A stretch of 64,000 nucleotides of DNA from Neobacillus mesonae (GTDB lineage Bacteria; Bacillota; Bacilli; Paenibacillales; Paenibacillaceae). The stretch lies in assembly GCA_023715865.1 (NCBI GenBank), contig JAMBOW010000001.1, forward strand, positions 930,001 through 994,000. Direction: 5' to 3'. Below, piece after piece: positions 1 through 9,787 of this stretch. The position numbers were made by a program, and so were the translations under genes. Numbering within the stretch: position 1 is the stretch's first letter; every line of letters begins with the position of its first letter. The notes beneath the pieces are model-generated. The model did no database searches and was not told the origin of the DNA. It worked only from the letters and a program-made list of their open reading frames with translations.

Positions 1-559
1 TCTGTATCGTATAAGCAAGACCTATAATGAGCTTGTCAGCCTGACCTAATAGAACGATCTGTCTGATGATTTCCTTATAATAAGATTCCTTATCTTTAGA
101 AATATCTGTTTTGTATAGCAGTTCTTCAATAATAAAAACAAACTGATCCGGTAAAGCTTTTCTTAATTTCGAACGCGTGTATTTTGAAGAGGCATACGTA
201 ATTAGCTTTATTAGTCGTTCTATGGTTTCTTTGTACCATTTTATTAGGGATTGTTCATTACCTAAATTATCCTTAACCAGCTGTAACTTTTCTTCTGGAT
301 AATAAACTAATGTCGCAAATTCTTTAATTTCATCTTCACTTAATACATCTTCAAAAATATCATTAATTTTTTCTTTTACTCTTCCCGATCCATTTCTTAA
401 AACATGTTGAAATGCCTGGAATTCTCCATGCAAATCACTTACAAAATGCTCTGTTCCTTTTGGCAAATTAAGAATAGCTTCTAGATTGATAATTTCGGTC
501 AACACCTTTTCTTGACCATCATATTCTTTAGCTAACAAATCCAAAAATCGTACATTCAA
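1..559 (-). CDS. fbp: Fructose-1,6-bisphosphatase class III, N-terminal part (cut by window edge)
   Basis: The minus strand reads from a TTG at 557-559 through 186 codons to the window edge without a stop. The product starts [13 protein letters not shown] and contains [20 protein letters not shown] at about residues 40-60, the metallophosphatase-like motif with Asp, His and Glu that is typical of class III (Firmicute, Mn-dependent) fructose-1,6-bisphosphatases. These enzymes hydrolyse fructose-1,6-bisphosphate to fructose-6-phosphate in gluconeogenesis and act in the cytosol. Full-length members have roughly 640-670 residues, so about two thirds of the gene lies beyond base 1. The TTG start is chosen because an AAGGGGGA ribosome binding site lies just upstream; no ATG is suitably placed. 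Confidence 0.9.
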   Translation of the reverse strand, partial: MNVRFLDLLAKEYDGQEKVLTEIINLEAILNLPKGTEHFVSDLHGEFQAFQHVLRNGSGRVKEKINDIFEDVLSEDEIKEFATLVYYPEEKLQLVKDNLGNEQSLIKWYKETIERLIKLITYASSKYTRSKLRKALPDQFVFIIEELLYKTDISKDKESYYKEIIRQIVLLGQADKLIIGLAYTIQ

Positions 560-688
560 AATTATATCCCCCTTATTTTAAAGAATTATATGTTCTCAGC
601 TCTCACCTGCAGATAGAATTCATGATTTAACATGATACCCACCACCTCCGGTAGTAGGTACTATAAAACTACATGTTAACCTAACCTT

Positions 689-741
689 CCGTAAGCTTAA
701 CGAAAAATAGAGCAGCTGCCAACAGGCAATCTGCTCTATTT
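689..741. terminator. Repeat-family hairpin, copy A (with leader segment)
   Basis: The segment CCGTAAGCTTAACGAAAAA (689-707) runs into a hairpin with an 11-bp perfect stem, AAATAGAGCAG (705-715) against CTGCTCTATTT (731-741), with CTGCC/GGCA inside. It lies about 125 bp downstream of the VanW gene on the minus strand, so it probably ends that transcript; it could work in both directions. It belongs to a dispersed family also seen near 13.8, 34.8, 37.1 and 51.3 kb. The rest of 560-867 shows nothing else I can support. Confidence 0.7.
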
Positions 742-867
742 TGTTGTTGATAGTTGAACATAACCCACGAGTTTGGGGAATTTTCCACTACTCTTATCCT
801 GGCTTAAGAGAAACCAGATGGAAACATCTAATTGCTAAGTTTGGCTTTAATGGTGTTTTAAGAAGTT

Positions 868-1797
868 TTATTCTCCGTTAACGGAGGTCTCCCGTCGATC
901 GATGGTTTCTTCAGGAATTTGCTTAGACATGCCTGGTACGTGTCGTGGTCGATATTCGATTAGCTCCGAGGAATATACAGAAACGGCGATTTGTCCACCG
1001 CTGCTGTAAGCTCGAATCAGGATCGGCTGATTATAGACGTTCTGGAACATGAAATCCGGTCCACCCCAGCTGACGGTTGCGTCCCGCCCAGTCAAAACGT
1101 AAGGGACGTTCCGGCTGTGGGAATACCGCTTCACGATCTGCAGCCCTGCTCTGTCAACCGCATTGAACAAAGTGGAGGATACTTGGCATATCCCGCCTCC
1201 TACACCCTCGGAAAGTTCACCCCTAACGATGACGCCAGCTCGTTTATAGCCTTTATCGACAGTTCTCATACCCACAACATCGTTGAATGAAAATGACTCT
1301 CCAGGAAACACCACTGCGCTATCAATTGCCTTGGCGGCCAAGGCAATGTTGTGCGACCGGTTTTTGTTGTTAGAATTAAAATAAGTAACGTAATACCCGA
1401 TCGGCTTCGTTCGAATCGAAGACAGCACTTCGGCGTCTACTTTAGGATATAGCGTGTAGGTCGGCACTTCAACCGTCGCTGCCCCTTTCCCATAGTAATA
1501 GTCGTAGAATAATATCATCATTTTGCGCCGATCCAAGCGATATCCGTTCAGGCCCTCCACAATCTGACCATCTGGTGCAATTCGCGCGTTTTCTGGCTTT
1601 TTCATACTTATTCGATCTAGTTGATCCGCCCACTGGTCGTAAGTATCCATGTTCAGGAGCGGAAACACCCCAAGATTATGCTCAGTCCGATCAATCGTAC
1701 TCAGCGAGTTTCCATCTTGGGTTACCGTCAGCAGATCCGCTGGGTTCACCTGGGTCATGAGTAGTCCAAACAAACTCATGATGGATAACCATTTCAA
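868..1797 (-). CDS. VanW family protein
   Basis: The C-terminal half holds a VanW domain (about residues 150-290) with the signature GVGGGICQVSSTLFNAV followed by an RYSHS stretch and GRDATVSW. VanW proteins are widespread in Gram-positives and named after a gene of some vancomycin-resistance clusters; their biochemical role is not established, and this copy has no van neighbours. The start used is TTG at 1795-1797, preceded by AAGGAGG at good spacing; it gives MKWLSIMSLFGLLMTQ, a short hydrophobic leader that suggests export. A start at 1872 would add 25 residues with poor support. The gene follows the giant SLH protein gene on the same strand but a strong hairpin separates them, so it is probably transcribed alone. 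Confidence 0.85.
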   Translation of the reverse strand: MKWLSIMSLFGLLMTQVNPADLLTVTQDGNSLSTIDRTEHNLGVFPLLNMDTYDQWADQLDRISMKKPENARIAPDGQIVEGLNGYRLDRRKMMILFYDYYYGKGAATVEVPTYTLYPKVDAEVLSSIRTKPIGYYVTYFNSNNKNRSHNIALAAKAIDSAVVFPGESFSFNDVVGMRTVDKGYKRAGVIVRGELSEGVGGGICQVSSTLFNAVDRAGLQIVKRYSHSRNVPYVLTGRDATVSWGGPDFMFQNVYNQPILIRAYSSGGQIAVSVYSSELIEYRPRHVPGMSKQIPEETIDRRETSVNGE

Positions 1798-1885
1798 ATT
1801 GCATTCGCCTCCTTCCCTAATCGATTCCATATTTGTCCTTCTGATATTATGGTAACCTTTTAAGAAAATCATGCATAAACAACAG

Positions 1886-1928
1886 AGACGGTCGTTCTTC
1901 TCGCGCTTGTGCGTGAGAACGACCGTCT
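1886..1928. terminator. Intrinsic terminator hairpin
   Basis: AGACGGTCGTTCT (1886-1898) pairs perfectly with AGAACGACCGTCT (1916-1928), a 13-bp stem with a 17-nt loop. It lies about 100 bp downstream of the stop codon of the giant SLH protein gene and before the VanW gene. The T-run is better on the plus strand, so termination efficiency on the minus strand is uncertain. Confidence 0.65.
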
Positions 1929-2024
1929 TTTACCATGTGGCTCTTTTAAATTTGTTCATTATAAATTAATAAGAATTGAAGTTCATTCGATTCTTTTAGC
2001 AAATGTACCAGATTATTCTCAATC

Positions 2025-5000
2025 TTAGTTATCGAGTAGCTCCACTAAGTTATACATCATTTGTGCGCTTTCCGCACGTGTGCCTAAGCCAAGCGGTCTG
2101 AACCTTTCGGCCGAGGAGCCTTCTACCAAACCTAGCCAATGGGCAGTCTTAATTGCGTCCACAGCCCATTCCGGAGACAATGTCAAATCATTAAAGGCTG
2201 CCTCGCCCGCCTCGGGAGTTATGCCGGTTTTGTAAGCATAAGCCCTTACGATCATAGCTGCCATCTCCTGGCGTGTAATGGTTTGTGAAGGAGCGAACGA
2301 TCCATCTGCATAGCCACTCAAGATACCTGCTTCAGCAGCTAAAGCTACCTCATCTGCAAACCAGTGATTGGCTGACACATCTGTAAACGCAGCTTGCGCT
2401 TCCCCTTCAAGACGAAGCAATCTTACCAACATAGCTACAAATTCTGCTCGTGTTACATCTCGGTTCGGTTCAAAGCGTTCTACACTAACACCTTCGACAA
2501 TTTGCCTTGCAGACAGCTGTTTAGCGGCTAATTGTGCCCAATGGCCAGCAGGTAAATCAACAAACGTTTTGTCAAATTCCATAGCGGCATAAAAGCTAAA
2601 ATGATTCAGCTCAGCTGTAATCCAGCCGTTCTGTACATTTCCGCCTACATAGGACATGGAACCATTGCCTTCGCCATAGTAAATGCCAGTTAACGCCGGA
2701 TTAACGTCTGCCGGAACAGGAAGCGAAATAATGATAGGCTCTGCAAATTTATCGAGTGTTATCATGCTTCCATCACTTGCCTTCAGCGACATCGTAAACT
2801 CATATGCGCTTGCCAGCTTCAACGATGCTGCATATCGACCTTCTACATGTGTTAGCCATGCCGACACATCCGTTTCATCGACAGTTGCTGCTTTCAGTAC
2901 AATTGTGGCATCATCGAGCTGTTCACCTGGTACAAGATCAGCGAACGTTCTTAGCACCTCAGCAGGAATTTTTATTCGTATATTGTCGGCTTCAACTGTA
3001 ATCGTCTTGCCTTCTGCAAGCTCCACCGAATTACCCGGCAATACTAGCTCTGTTAAATCGTCTCCAGTCATGGAGAATTGAATATTGTCCTCTAGGCTGA
3101 GTTCATTTATTTGTTTTTCCGATACAATGAATTGACCTGGAGCTTCAGTTTCTTCAAGTTCTTCCTCTCTTACTTCGTCATTACTGCCATTCTGACCAGG
3201 GTTTGATGGTTCCCCTGTGTTTGGTGGTGACCCTCCAGGGTTTGTTGATCCGGAGGATTCCTCTACAAGCAAAGTGACACTTGCGATCTTGTCTTCGTAT
3301 ACCGCTGTTATCACGGTCTGACCTGACCCGTATGTTTGAATGAAGCCATTCGCATCAATACGAGCAACTTTTTCATTGCTGCTGCTGAATGTGACCCCTT
3401 CCGGAATGACGGATTCAGTTCCATCGCTGTAAAAGCCATTTACGACTACGGTTGCCGTCATACTAGGTTGAAGCTTGGTTGGAATACCACCCAGCTCTAT
3501 CCGTTCTAGTGTAACAGCAGGCTTATCTTCCCCTGTTATAATAAGAGTGAAATTCGTGCTAAACTGCCCATACACTGCTGTAATAACAGTTTCACCTTCA
3601 CTAATTGCTGTAATAACACCTTCTGCGTCAATGGTTGCCACCGATTCTTCGCTGCTTAAGTAATGCACGCCTTCCGTTAGGATTTCTTCAGTTCCGTCAC
3701 TGTAAAAACCACTTACGACGGCTGTTGCCGTCATACTAGGTTCAAGCTTTGTCGGAATACCAGCGAGCTCAATCCGTTCTAGTCTTACAGCAGGCTCATC
3801 CTCTCCTAGTACAGTAAGAGTAAAATCACTGCTAAATTCCCCATATACCGCCCTGATTTCAGTTACACCTTCACCGATTGCTGTAATTACACCATCCGCA
3901 TTGATTGTTGCCACAGTTTCCTCGCTGCTTAAGTATTGCACGCCTTCCGTCAGGAGTTCCCAGCTGTTATCGGTATATACAGCCTTCGTGACGGTTGAAG
4001 AGGTTTCGCCTGCATACAACTGTTCTGGGCCGGTTAATTGGATATTAGCAAGCACCGGCTCTGGTTCAGGATCAGGATCAGGCAGATCAGCTTTAACCTG
4101 TAGATCATAGTAATCTGTCAAACCACTATATTCTGCCGTGATTTGAACCGACCCTTCTGCAAGGGCAGTTACTATTCCACTCTCGTTAACCGCCGCTACT
4201 GATGGATCAGAGCTTTCATACACTACACCCTCATTAATCGGTAAGCGAAGCCCTGAAGCATAAACGGCATGGACTACCGTAGCATCCGTTTCTCCAGGCT
4301 GCAGCCATGGCTTCCCTTCAAGTTCAATCCCCGTTAGTGTTTTCGTCTCGAGCACATGAATCTTGCTTTCGCCGAATACATTCGGCGATAATTTACTAGT
4401 CGCTCGAATGACAACATCGCCTACAGCTGTTCCTTTAATTACGCCGTCCTCAGATAGTTCTACAACATGATCTGCGGATTCGCTTTCTATGGACCATTCG
4501 ATTTCTTCCGGCAATGCGCCGTTCACAGCCAGCTGAAGCTCTTCGCCTACTTGAATTTCTCTGTTAGCAGGCTCAACCACAAGAGTCGGATTCTCTAGTA
4601 TGACAGTATCCACCGTACGTCCATCCACTGTCTTCGTCGTCACAGTTAGCGTATCACCGTCTACTTCGACGGAGGAGAACATTTGAGTCTTTTCATCGTC
4701 TACGACATCTTGGAAATATCGCTCGGTCAGATCATAGAACTTTGGACCGGTAGAACCCGGAATAATATATGTCGTGCCTTCACGCTTATCTACGATCTCT
4801 TGATTTTTTAGCGGGTGGGTACGTAAGTAAATATGATCGTGGCCGTTCATGACCAAATCTACTCCATACTCGTCGAACACTGGTGTCCATGCAGTACGTA
4901 CATTCTCTGTATCGTATATGCTCGCATACGGGCCGCGGTGGAAGAAAACAAATTTCCACTGTTTATCGGTATTTGCCAAATCAGCCTTGAGCCATTCCTT

Positions 5001-8000
5001 TTGCTCATCAATATCGTATTCACTGTTTAGAACGGAAATATGAATGTTCTTATAATCGAAGGAGTAGTTCGTTCCTTTCTGATTATCCGTTCCGTTCTTA
5101 GGATGGTTAAAGTGAGCAAGGAAATCTCCGTTCTGCTTTGTACCCGTCACCTCATGATTTCCCACGACTGTAACGGCTGTGGTGTTCATCAGTTCCTCCT
5201 GAGCCTCTGAAAACCACCAATTCCATTCCTGTTCTTTAAAGCCATTGTCAACCATATCACCTAAATGAACCATAAATTCTGAATCCGAATGTTCTGCTGC
5301 AGCGGCGTCTAACGTACGGCCCCATATTTCAAAGCCTGCAAGATTAGAAGCCTGAGAATCCCCGAATACAAGAAACTTTGTATAATTACCCGTTTCTGAG
5401 GCAGTTGTGAAAGATCCCTGTTCGCTGTAGTGTTCTATTCCATCGCCTACGCGGTAAACGTAAGCAGTTCCCGGCTTCAGCCCGTCAGCCGTCGCTTTAT
5501 GAACACGAATCGTCCCGATGTCCAATGTATTAAATATATAGCTTTCGCCACTCATGCGGACAACATCCGCTTGATCAAATCCTGAGAATCCCTCCGCTTC
5601 CGCAATTTCTACGACTGTTTCAGACGTATTCGGATTTGTGTGCCAGTTAAAACTGCGTGAGGCGGTCGGGTTATCACCCATCGCTACGGTAATATTGTAT
5701 GGTATATCCGTTCCTGCAAGCTCAGATGTAGTAAATACCGAAACCAAGCTGTGCTGCAGCCCTTTGATAGCTTGCACATCATAGCTCTTCAATTCTGCAG
5801 TGAGAAGATCTGTTCGGAGTTCACCAGATGCATCTGTAGCAAGCGTTCCGTCTCCTACTTCAACACCGTCTGCAAAAAGCCTGGCGCCTTCCACCGGATT
5901 GTCGTCCTCATCGGTCACTCTAAAAGCAGTAATAAAGTTTTGTCCAACATGATCGTCCCAGCTCAGCTGCAATTCCTGTTTGATCTCGGATGTCAGGGAT
6001 GCGCCAAGATATGGCTTCGGTTCATCTGAACCGGCAACATTCAGCTCCGAGGACAAGAAGGTAATCATGTTCATATCGGATGCTGTGCCTTTTACTGTAT
6101 ACGAAATTTGAGCAAGGAGATCTTCGTCGGTGAGAGTAGCAGATTCCAAGTTTTTAAAGTCTACGCGGACAACACCCGACTCATCGTCAACTGTGGATGT
6201 GAATTGTGATTGTTCCAGCTTTTCGCTCTTTTGGACAGATAAGCCGTTGACAATATCCGTATCAAATTCAAGCTCCAAATGACCTCCGCTGAGCTGGTCC
6301 GCTTGGTCAGCTGTAATATCAACCGTATACGTATGGCCTGCATATACTTGCTCAGGTGTATCGTAACGGAACTTGGAGGCGCCTGTATCAACGATAAAAT
6401 TCCATTCCTTTATCGTTTGGTTACCAGACAAATCACGGACGGCAAGCTTAACGGTATGGTAACCATCATCAAGCGGAAGCCCCGGCGTATAGCTAATGCG
6501 ACCTTCTGGAGGATACAGCGTATGCGATACTTGCTCTCCGTCGATATACATCCGAATTTTGTCTGGATCAATAAGTGTGGTTCCCGGATGTTCCGACGGA
6601 TCCCATCCAGTGTCAGCGGCACGCGCACCAATGACCGGGGTGCCTGTCGTCACTTCCGTGTCCTCAGACGGAATGATATCAGATATGACTGGAGGCTCGT
6701 GATCCTCTTCAAGAGGTCCATAGACCGCGCGAATCTGATCAATGTAGATGGCACCAGATGTCTTCTTATTATTGTTGGTTTGCATGTACCGAACCGGCAT
6801 GTCCATGCTGAGCGGCGTCGTTTTGCCAGGCTGTACAGCGGCTTCAACATATTTCCAACCCGTCCAGTTCACGCCGTTATTCGAGTCCGTAAAATCAATG
6901 GCAAAGGCTGCATTGTTCCCGTCCCGTACTTGTGCCCGGAGCCAGTGCCCTTGCCCATCACCGTATACCCACATTCCGATTTTCTCAGGATAACCGGGAA
7001 TCTGAATGTTTTCTTCCTTGCTGTTAGATGAAACATAGGCACCCGAAGTCCCTGTCTTTCCGATAAAATCATAAGACAGCTTAATCGATCCATCACCCGA
7101 ACGTATATAATCGGGGTCTGTATTCAAATCAACGGCTACCGTATTATAACTGGCACCACTCGCTTTATATTTCTCAATGGTGTCAAACTCTTCCAGTACA
7201 ACTGGGGGTACCCCAACATTAACCTCCATCGAAGTCTCTATGCCTTTGTATTTGACATAAATAGCCCCCGATTTCCCGCCTTCGTTTGTCGCACGAAATA
7301 CGCCTTTTTCATCGACTGTTCCGATATCACCTTCTACCCGCCACTCGAAAACATCGTTGCTCGACTGAATCACTTGACCGTCTCGCAGCGCTGTAACCAT
7401 CAGGGTTTCGCTTACCCCGGTATTGAATGTCTTAATTTCATCTGGGAAACGCAGCCCGGTAATTTCACTTACGACTTCTACATCCGCAGTGCCCTCAATA
7501 CCTTCAGAGGAAACGCTCACTTGACCGAGGAAGGCGCCTTGTCCTGCTCTAAATAAGCCTTCTCCTTCAAAAGTGCCTAGTTCCGGGTCTGCAGACCATA
7601 TCAATGTTCCTTCATGTGCTGCTGGATGACCCGTCGGGTCAACCGCTGCAGCTGTAAATGTATAGGATGAACCTGCTAATAACCGCTCTTCTCCTGGCGT
7701 TATAGCCAATTTCGAAGCGGCCTCCTCCGAAGCTGTATTTACAAGTAAAAGTCCGTTTCCTGTCGCCCGTTCGCCGCCGTCGGACCCTTGATTCATCATT
7801 TTCACATTAGAAGTGCCCGGCATCCGTGCTGCAAAAGTTGAAGAACCTCCACCGTCCAAATTCATAGCGTCAACGACACCCATATCCACTAGAATTTTGG
7901 CAAGTTCCTCTGTCGTTACACCTTCACTAAAGCCCGGCGCTCTTCCGTCAATCTCAAACAAGACGATGGAGCCGTCAGCTTTAGTCCCGATTGCCGTACG

Positions 8001-8933
8001 CGGATGTACACCCTCCGGCCCTACGTTCGATTTCACGACGCCGTCTTCCACCAGCGGTCCTTGGCCGCCAATGACCATACTCACGTCCTGCCATTCGCCA
8101 TCCAGCTGGAAGCTGGCGGTTAGTTCATCTCCGGCTGCTAGTCCACTGACTGCCGGTACTGAAGTACCGGAGGCAGACAAGACAACCGTACCTTCGCTAA
8201 GAGGTGTGTCGCCTTGATTTGTACGAACCTCCAGCACCTTTAACTTCATCGTTTCTCCGCTTTTTACGTCGCCTTCCAGCACTTGCAGTACAATCTCAGT
8301 ACCAGCTGCCGTCGTTTTCGTCGTTGTATAATAATCCGGTGTATAGAGAACCAAATGATTGTTCACCCGATAACGGTTAATGCTGTTCAAGTTGGTGTTC
8401 TTGCCGTCTATATTTACAAGCATCGTCAATTTTGGTTTTCCGTAAATCGAGGTGCCGTCTTCCTTAAGACCAAAGGCAAAAGAGCTGGAAGCACTGTTCA
8501 AAATGCGGCCCTCGTCAATGAAGAGTCCATTGGGTACGCCAGTTCCGTAACCTGACAGGTCATAGAAGTCGCCGTTAATGCCGGCTATTACACGGCTGCC
8601 TGGGGCATCCGTATGCGCGGCCATTTTCGTCACGCCTTCCATGCCATATACATATCCCCCTTTCGTTCCTGCACGCAGCTCCAAATTTGGAGTGTCAGGA
8701 TTAAATTCGACGAAATGCATTTTTTCAAGACCACGCTCAATTTCCATGTCATACCAGGTGTATTCTGCGCCTGGTGCAAGCTCCGTCTTCCTAACATCAA
8801 CAATACGGCCGAAAGCAGTATCCGGCACTTCCGACATGGCTGCGTACACACTATGTAGTGGCTGAAGCAAGCAGAGTACTGCCAGCAGAGTGGCAAGCAA
8901 AGCTTGTCCTGATCTGCGGTACCATTGAATCAT
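2025..8933 (-). CDS. Giant SLH-anchored protein: phosphodiester glycosidase plus metallophosphatase, with Ig-like repeats
   Basis: This 2302-residue secreted protein starts with a signal peptide (about 1-32, ending HSVYA). A phosphodiester-glycosidase (NAGPA-type) domain follows at about 60-400, with GVPNGLFIDEG, HPRTAIG and NLDGGGSSTF. Ig-like and carbohydrate-binding-like regions come next (about 400-800), then a cohesin-like segment (about 870-1000). A purple-acid-phosphatase-type module spans about 1090-1450: a fibronectin-like N part, then metal-binding motifs GDSQ (near 1189), GDMVDNG, GNHE, HRGPY and GHDH (near 1363). At least four bacterial Ig-like (Big2) repeats fill about 1450-1890. 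A Ser/Gly/Pro/Asn-rich linker (about 1895-1935), a further domain and three SLH motifs (about 2120-2300) end the protein. SLH motifs bind pyruvylated secondary wall polymer, so the enzyme is probably held at the cell surface. Both catalytic domains act on phosphate esters; a joint role in recovering phosphate from glycophosphodiesters is inference. The ATG at 8933 has a GAGAGGGG ribosome binding site. Confidence 0.9.
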   Translation of the reverse strand: MIQWYRRSGQALLATLLAVLCLLQPLHSVYAAMSEVPDTAFGRIVDVRKTELAPGAEYTWYDMEIERGLEKMHFVEFNPDTPNLELRAGTKGGYVYGMEGVTKMAAHTDAPGSRVIAGINGDFYDLSGYGTGVPNGLFIDEGRILNSASSSFAFGLKEDGTSIYGKPKLTMLVNIDGKNTNLNSINRYRVNNHLVLYTPDYYTTTKTTAAGTEIVLQVLEGDVKSGETMKLKVLEVRTNQGDTPLSEGTVVLSASGTSVPAVSGLAAGDELTASFQLDGEWQDVSMVIGGQGPLVEDGVVKSNVGPEGVHPRTAIGTKADGSIVLFEIDGRAPGFSEGVTTEELAKILVDMGVVDAMNLDGGGSSTFAARMPGTSNVKMMNQGSDGGERATGNGLLLVNTASEEAASKLAITPGEERLLAGSSYTFTAAAVDPTGHPAAHEGTLIWSADPELGTFEGEGLFRAGQGAFLGQVSVSSEGIEGTADVEVVSEITGLRFPDEIKTFNTGVSETLMVTALRDGQVIQSSNDVFEWRVEGDIGTVDEKGVFRATNEGGKSGAIYVKYKGIETSMEVNVGVPPVVLEEFDTIEKYKASGASYNTVAVDLNTDPDYIRSGDGSIKLSYDFIGKTGTSGAYVSSNSKEENIQIPGYPEKIGMWVYGDGQGHWLRAQVRDGNNAAFAIDFTDSNNGVNWTGWKYVEAAVQPGKTTPLSMDMPVRYMQTNNNKKTSGAIYIDQIRAVYGPLEEDHEPPVISDIIPSEDTEVTTGTPVIGARAADTGWDPSEHPGTTLIDPDKIRMYIDGEQVSHTLYPPEGRISYTPGLPLDDGYHTVKLAVRDLSGNQTIKEWNFIVDTGASKFRYDTPEQVYAGHTYTVDITADQADQLSGGHLELEFDTDIVNGLSVQKSEKLEQSQFTSTVDDESGVVRVDFKNLESATLTDEDLLAQISYTVKGTASDMNMITFLSSELNVAGSDEPKPYLGASLTSEIKQELQLSWDDHVGQNFITAFRVTDEDDNPVEGARLFADGVEVGDGTLATDASGELRTDLLTAELKSYDVQAIKGLQHSLVSVFTTSELAGTDIPYNITVAMGDNPTASRSFNWHTNPNTSETVVEIAEAEGFSGFDQADVVRMSGESYIFNTLDIGTIRVHKATADGLKPGTAYVYRVGDGIEHYSEQGSFTTASETGNYTKFLVFGDSQASNLAGFEIWGRTLDAAAAEHSDSEFMVHLGDMVDNGFKEQEWNWWFSEAQEELMNTTAVTVVGNHEVTGTKQNGDFLAHFNHPKNGTDNQKGTNYSFDYKNIHISVLNSEYDIDEQKEWLKADLANTDKQWKFVFFHRGPYASIYDTENVRTAWTPVFDEYGVDLVMNGHDHIYLRTHPLKNQEIVDKREGTTYIIPGSTGPKFYDLTERYFQDVVDDEKTQMFSSVEVDGDTLTVTTKTVDGRTVDTVILENPTLVVEPANREIQVGEELQLAVNGALPEEIEWSIESESADHVVELSEDGVIKGTAVGDVVIRATSKLSPNVFGESKIHVLETKTLTGIELEGKPWLQPGETDATVVHAVYASGLRLPINEGVVYESSDPSVAAVNESGIVTALAEGSVQITAEYSGLTDYYDLQVKADLPDPDPEPEPVLANIQLTGPEQLYAGETSSTVTKAVYTDNSWELLTEGVQYLSSEETVATINADGVITAIGEGVTEIRAVYGEFSSDFTLTVLGEDEPAVRLERIELAGIPTKLEPSMTATAVVSGFYSDGTEEILTEGVHYLSSEESVATIDAEGVITAISEGETVITAVYGQFSTNFTLIITGEDKPAVTLERIELGGIPTKLQPSMTATVVVNGFYSDGTESVIPEGVTFSSSNEKVARIDANGFIQTYGSGQTVITAVYEDKIASVTLLVEESSGSTNPGGSPPNTGEPSNPGQNGSNDEVREEELEETEAPGQFIVSEKQINELSLEDNIQFSMTGDDLTELVLPGNSVELAEGKTITVEADNIRIKIPAEVLRTFADLVPGEQLDDATIVLKAATVDETDVSAWLTHVEGRYAASLKLASAYEFTMSLKASDGSMITLDKFAEPIIISLPVPADVNPALTGIYYGEGNGSMSYVGGNVQNGWITAELNHFSFYAAMEFDKTFVDLPAGHWAQLAAKQLSARQIVEGVSVERFEPNRDVTRAEFVAMLVRLLRLEGEAQAAFTDVSANHWFADEVALAAEAGILSGYADGSFAPSQTITRQEMAAMIVRAYAYKTGITPEAGEAAFNDLTLSPEWAVDAIKTAHWLGLVEGSSAERFRPLGLGTRAESAQMMYNLVELLDN

Positions 8934-9431
8934 GTGATATTTCCCCTCTCCGATATTCCATTTTTTTCTATCATTATAGTAATGGGATGTTAATTTATGT
9001 TTTAGATCTTATGTTATTTGTATAAAATTTCATGGAGCATGAAAGGAAGCAATGACTATTTCATCTCGCTCAATTAATAATTTGGAGTCATATATCATTG
9101 GATTACCATTTCTACTAGCTTAAAACCTTGATCACTGCTTTATGAGATTTACGAATAATCACCTCCTTTTTGAGAGATTCCTGCCTCAGTCAAAATCATT
9201 ATTTTTCAGAGCTATCTTAGAAAAAATACTATGTATCCTCGTTCCTGGTAATTATCTTTTTTTAAGATTCTGAGACCTTTTTTCGTTTTTTGCAGAAAAA
9301 TTGCGGAAATTACTATCATAATCAGATTTATTTTTTAACGTGAAACTAGCCAAACTTAAAAGACCGATTCAACAAGAATCGGTCTTTTTTATATGGTAAT
9401 ATCCAATTGTGAATCATTAGCTAATGTCTTC
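8934..9431. other. Intergenic region, AT-rich
   Basis: This is about 500 bp without a supported gene. It must hold the promoter of the giant SLH protein gene (minus strand) and contains one hairpin at 9359-9390, listed separately. I see no tRNA, riboswitch or repeat in it. Confidence 0.5.
9359..9390. terminator. Bidirectional terminator hairpin
   Basis: AAGACCGATTC and GAATCGGTCTT form a stem with a 5-nt loop (AACAA), flanked by A-runs and a six-T run. It lies about 45 bp downstream of the multicopper oxidase remnant on the minus strand and was probably that gene's terminator. Confidence 0.75.
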
Positions 9432-9785
9432 TTAATCCGGCAAGTTCCCAGACAATGTCCCTGTTTCATATGAAGGAAGCACATGGTCATACATAAGATG
9501 CAGGATCATGCCTGTCGAAGCATGCTCTAAATTATGGCAATGGTCCATCCACATTCCGGGATTGTTTGCGATGAATGCTACTTCGTATGTTTCGCCTGCA
9601 TAGATATTTAACGTGTCGGTTATCCAGGGCGTTTTCACTTGTTTGCCGTTTTTCTTTAATACAGTCATATGATGGCCATGAAGATGCATGGGATGCTCGG
9701 TAAGTCTTCTATTCACAAAGGTTGTTTTTACTTTATCTCCTTCTTTGACAACAAAGGTTGGTGTGTTGGGATACACTTCTCCATT
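9432..9785 (-). pseudogene. Multicopper oxidase, C-terminal fragment
   Basis: Only the last cupredoxin domain remains, about 118 residues. It keeps the copper-ligand motifs HPMHLHGH and HCHNLEHASTGM (type 1, 2 and 3 sites), preceded by PNTPTFVVKEGDKVKTTFVN, a usual lead-in of the last cupredoxin domain in bacterial multicopper oxidases. Whole enzymes of this family have around 450-550 residues and oxidise Cu(I), Mn(II) or phenols using oxygen; the other domains are missing, so the fragment cannot be active. The open frame continues to 9875, but beyond about 9785 it is antisense to a histidine kinase fragment, so resemblance to the oxidase stops there. This marks a deletion or rearrangement junction. 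Confidence 0.8.
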
Positions 9786-9787
9786 AG

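Noticed and set aside
6279..7031. A 250-codon plus-strand open frame inside the giant SLH gene
   Set aside because: It has no ribosome binding site, no domain resemblance and biased composition; it is the antisense shadow of a well-supported gene.
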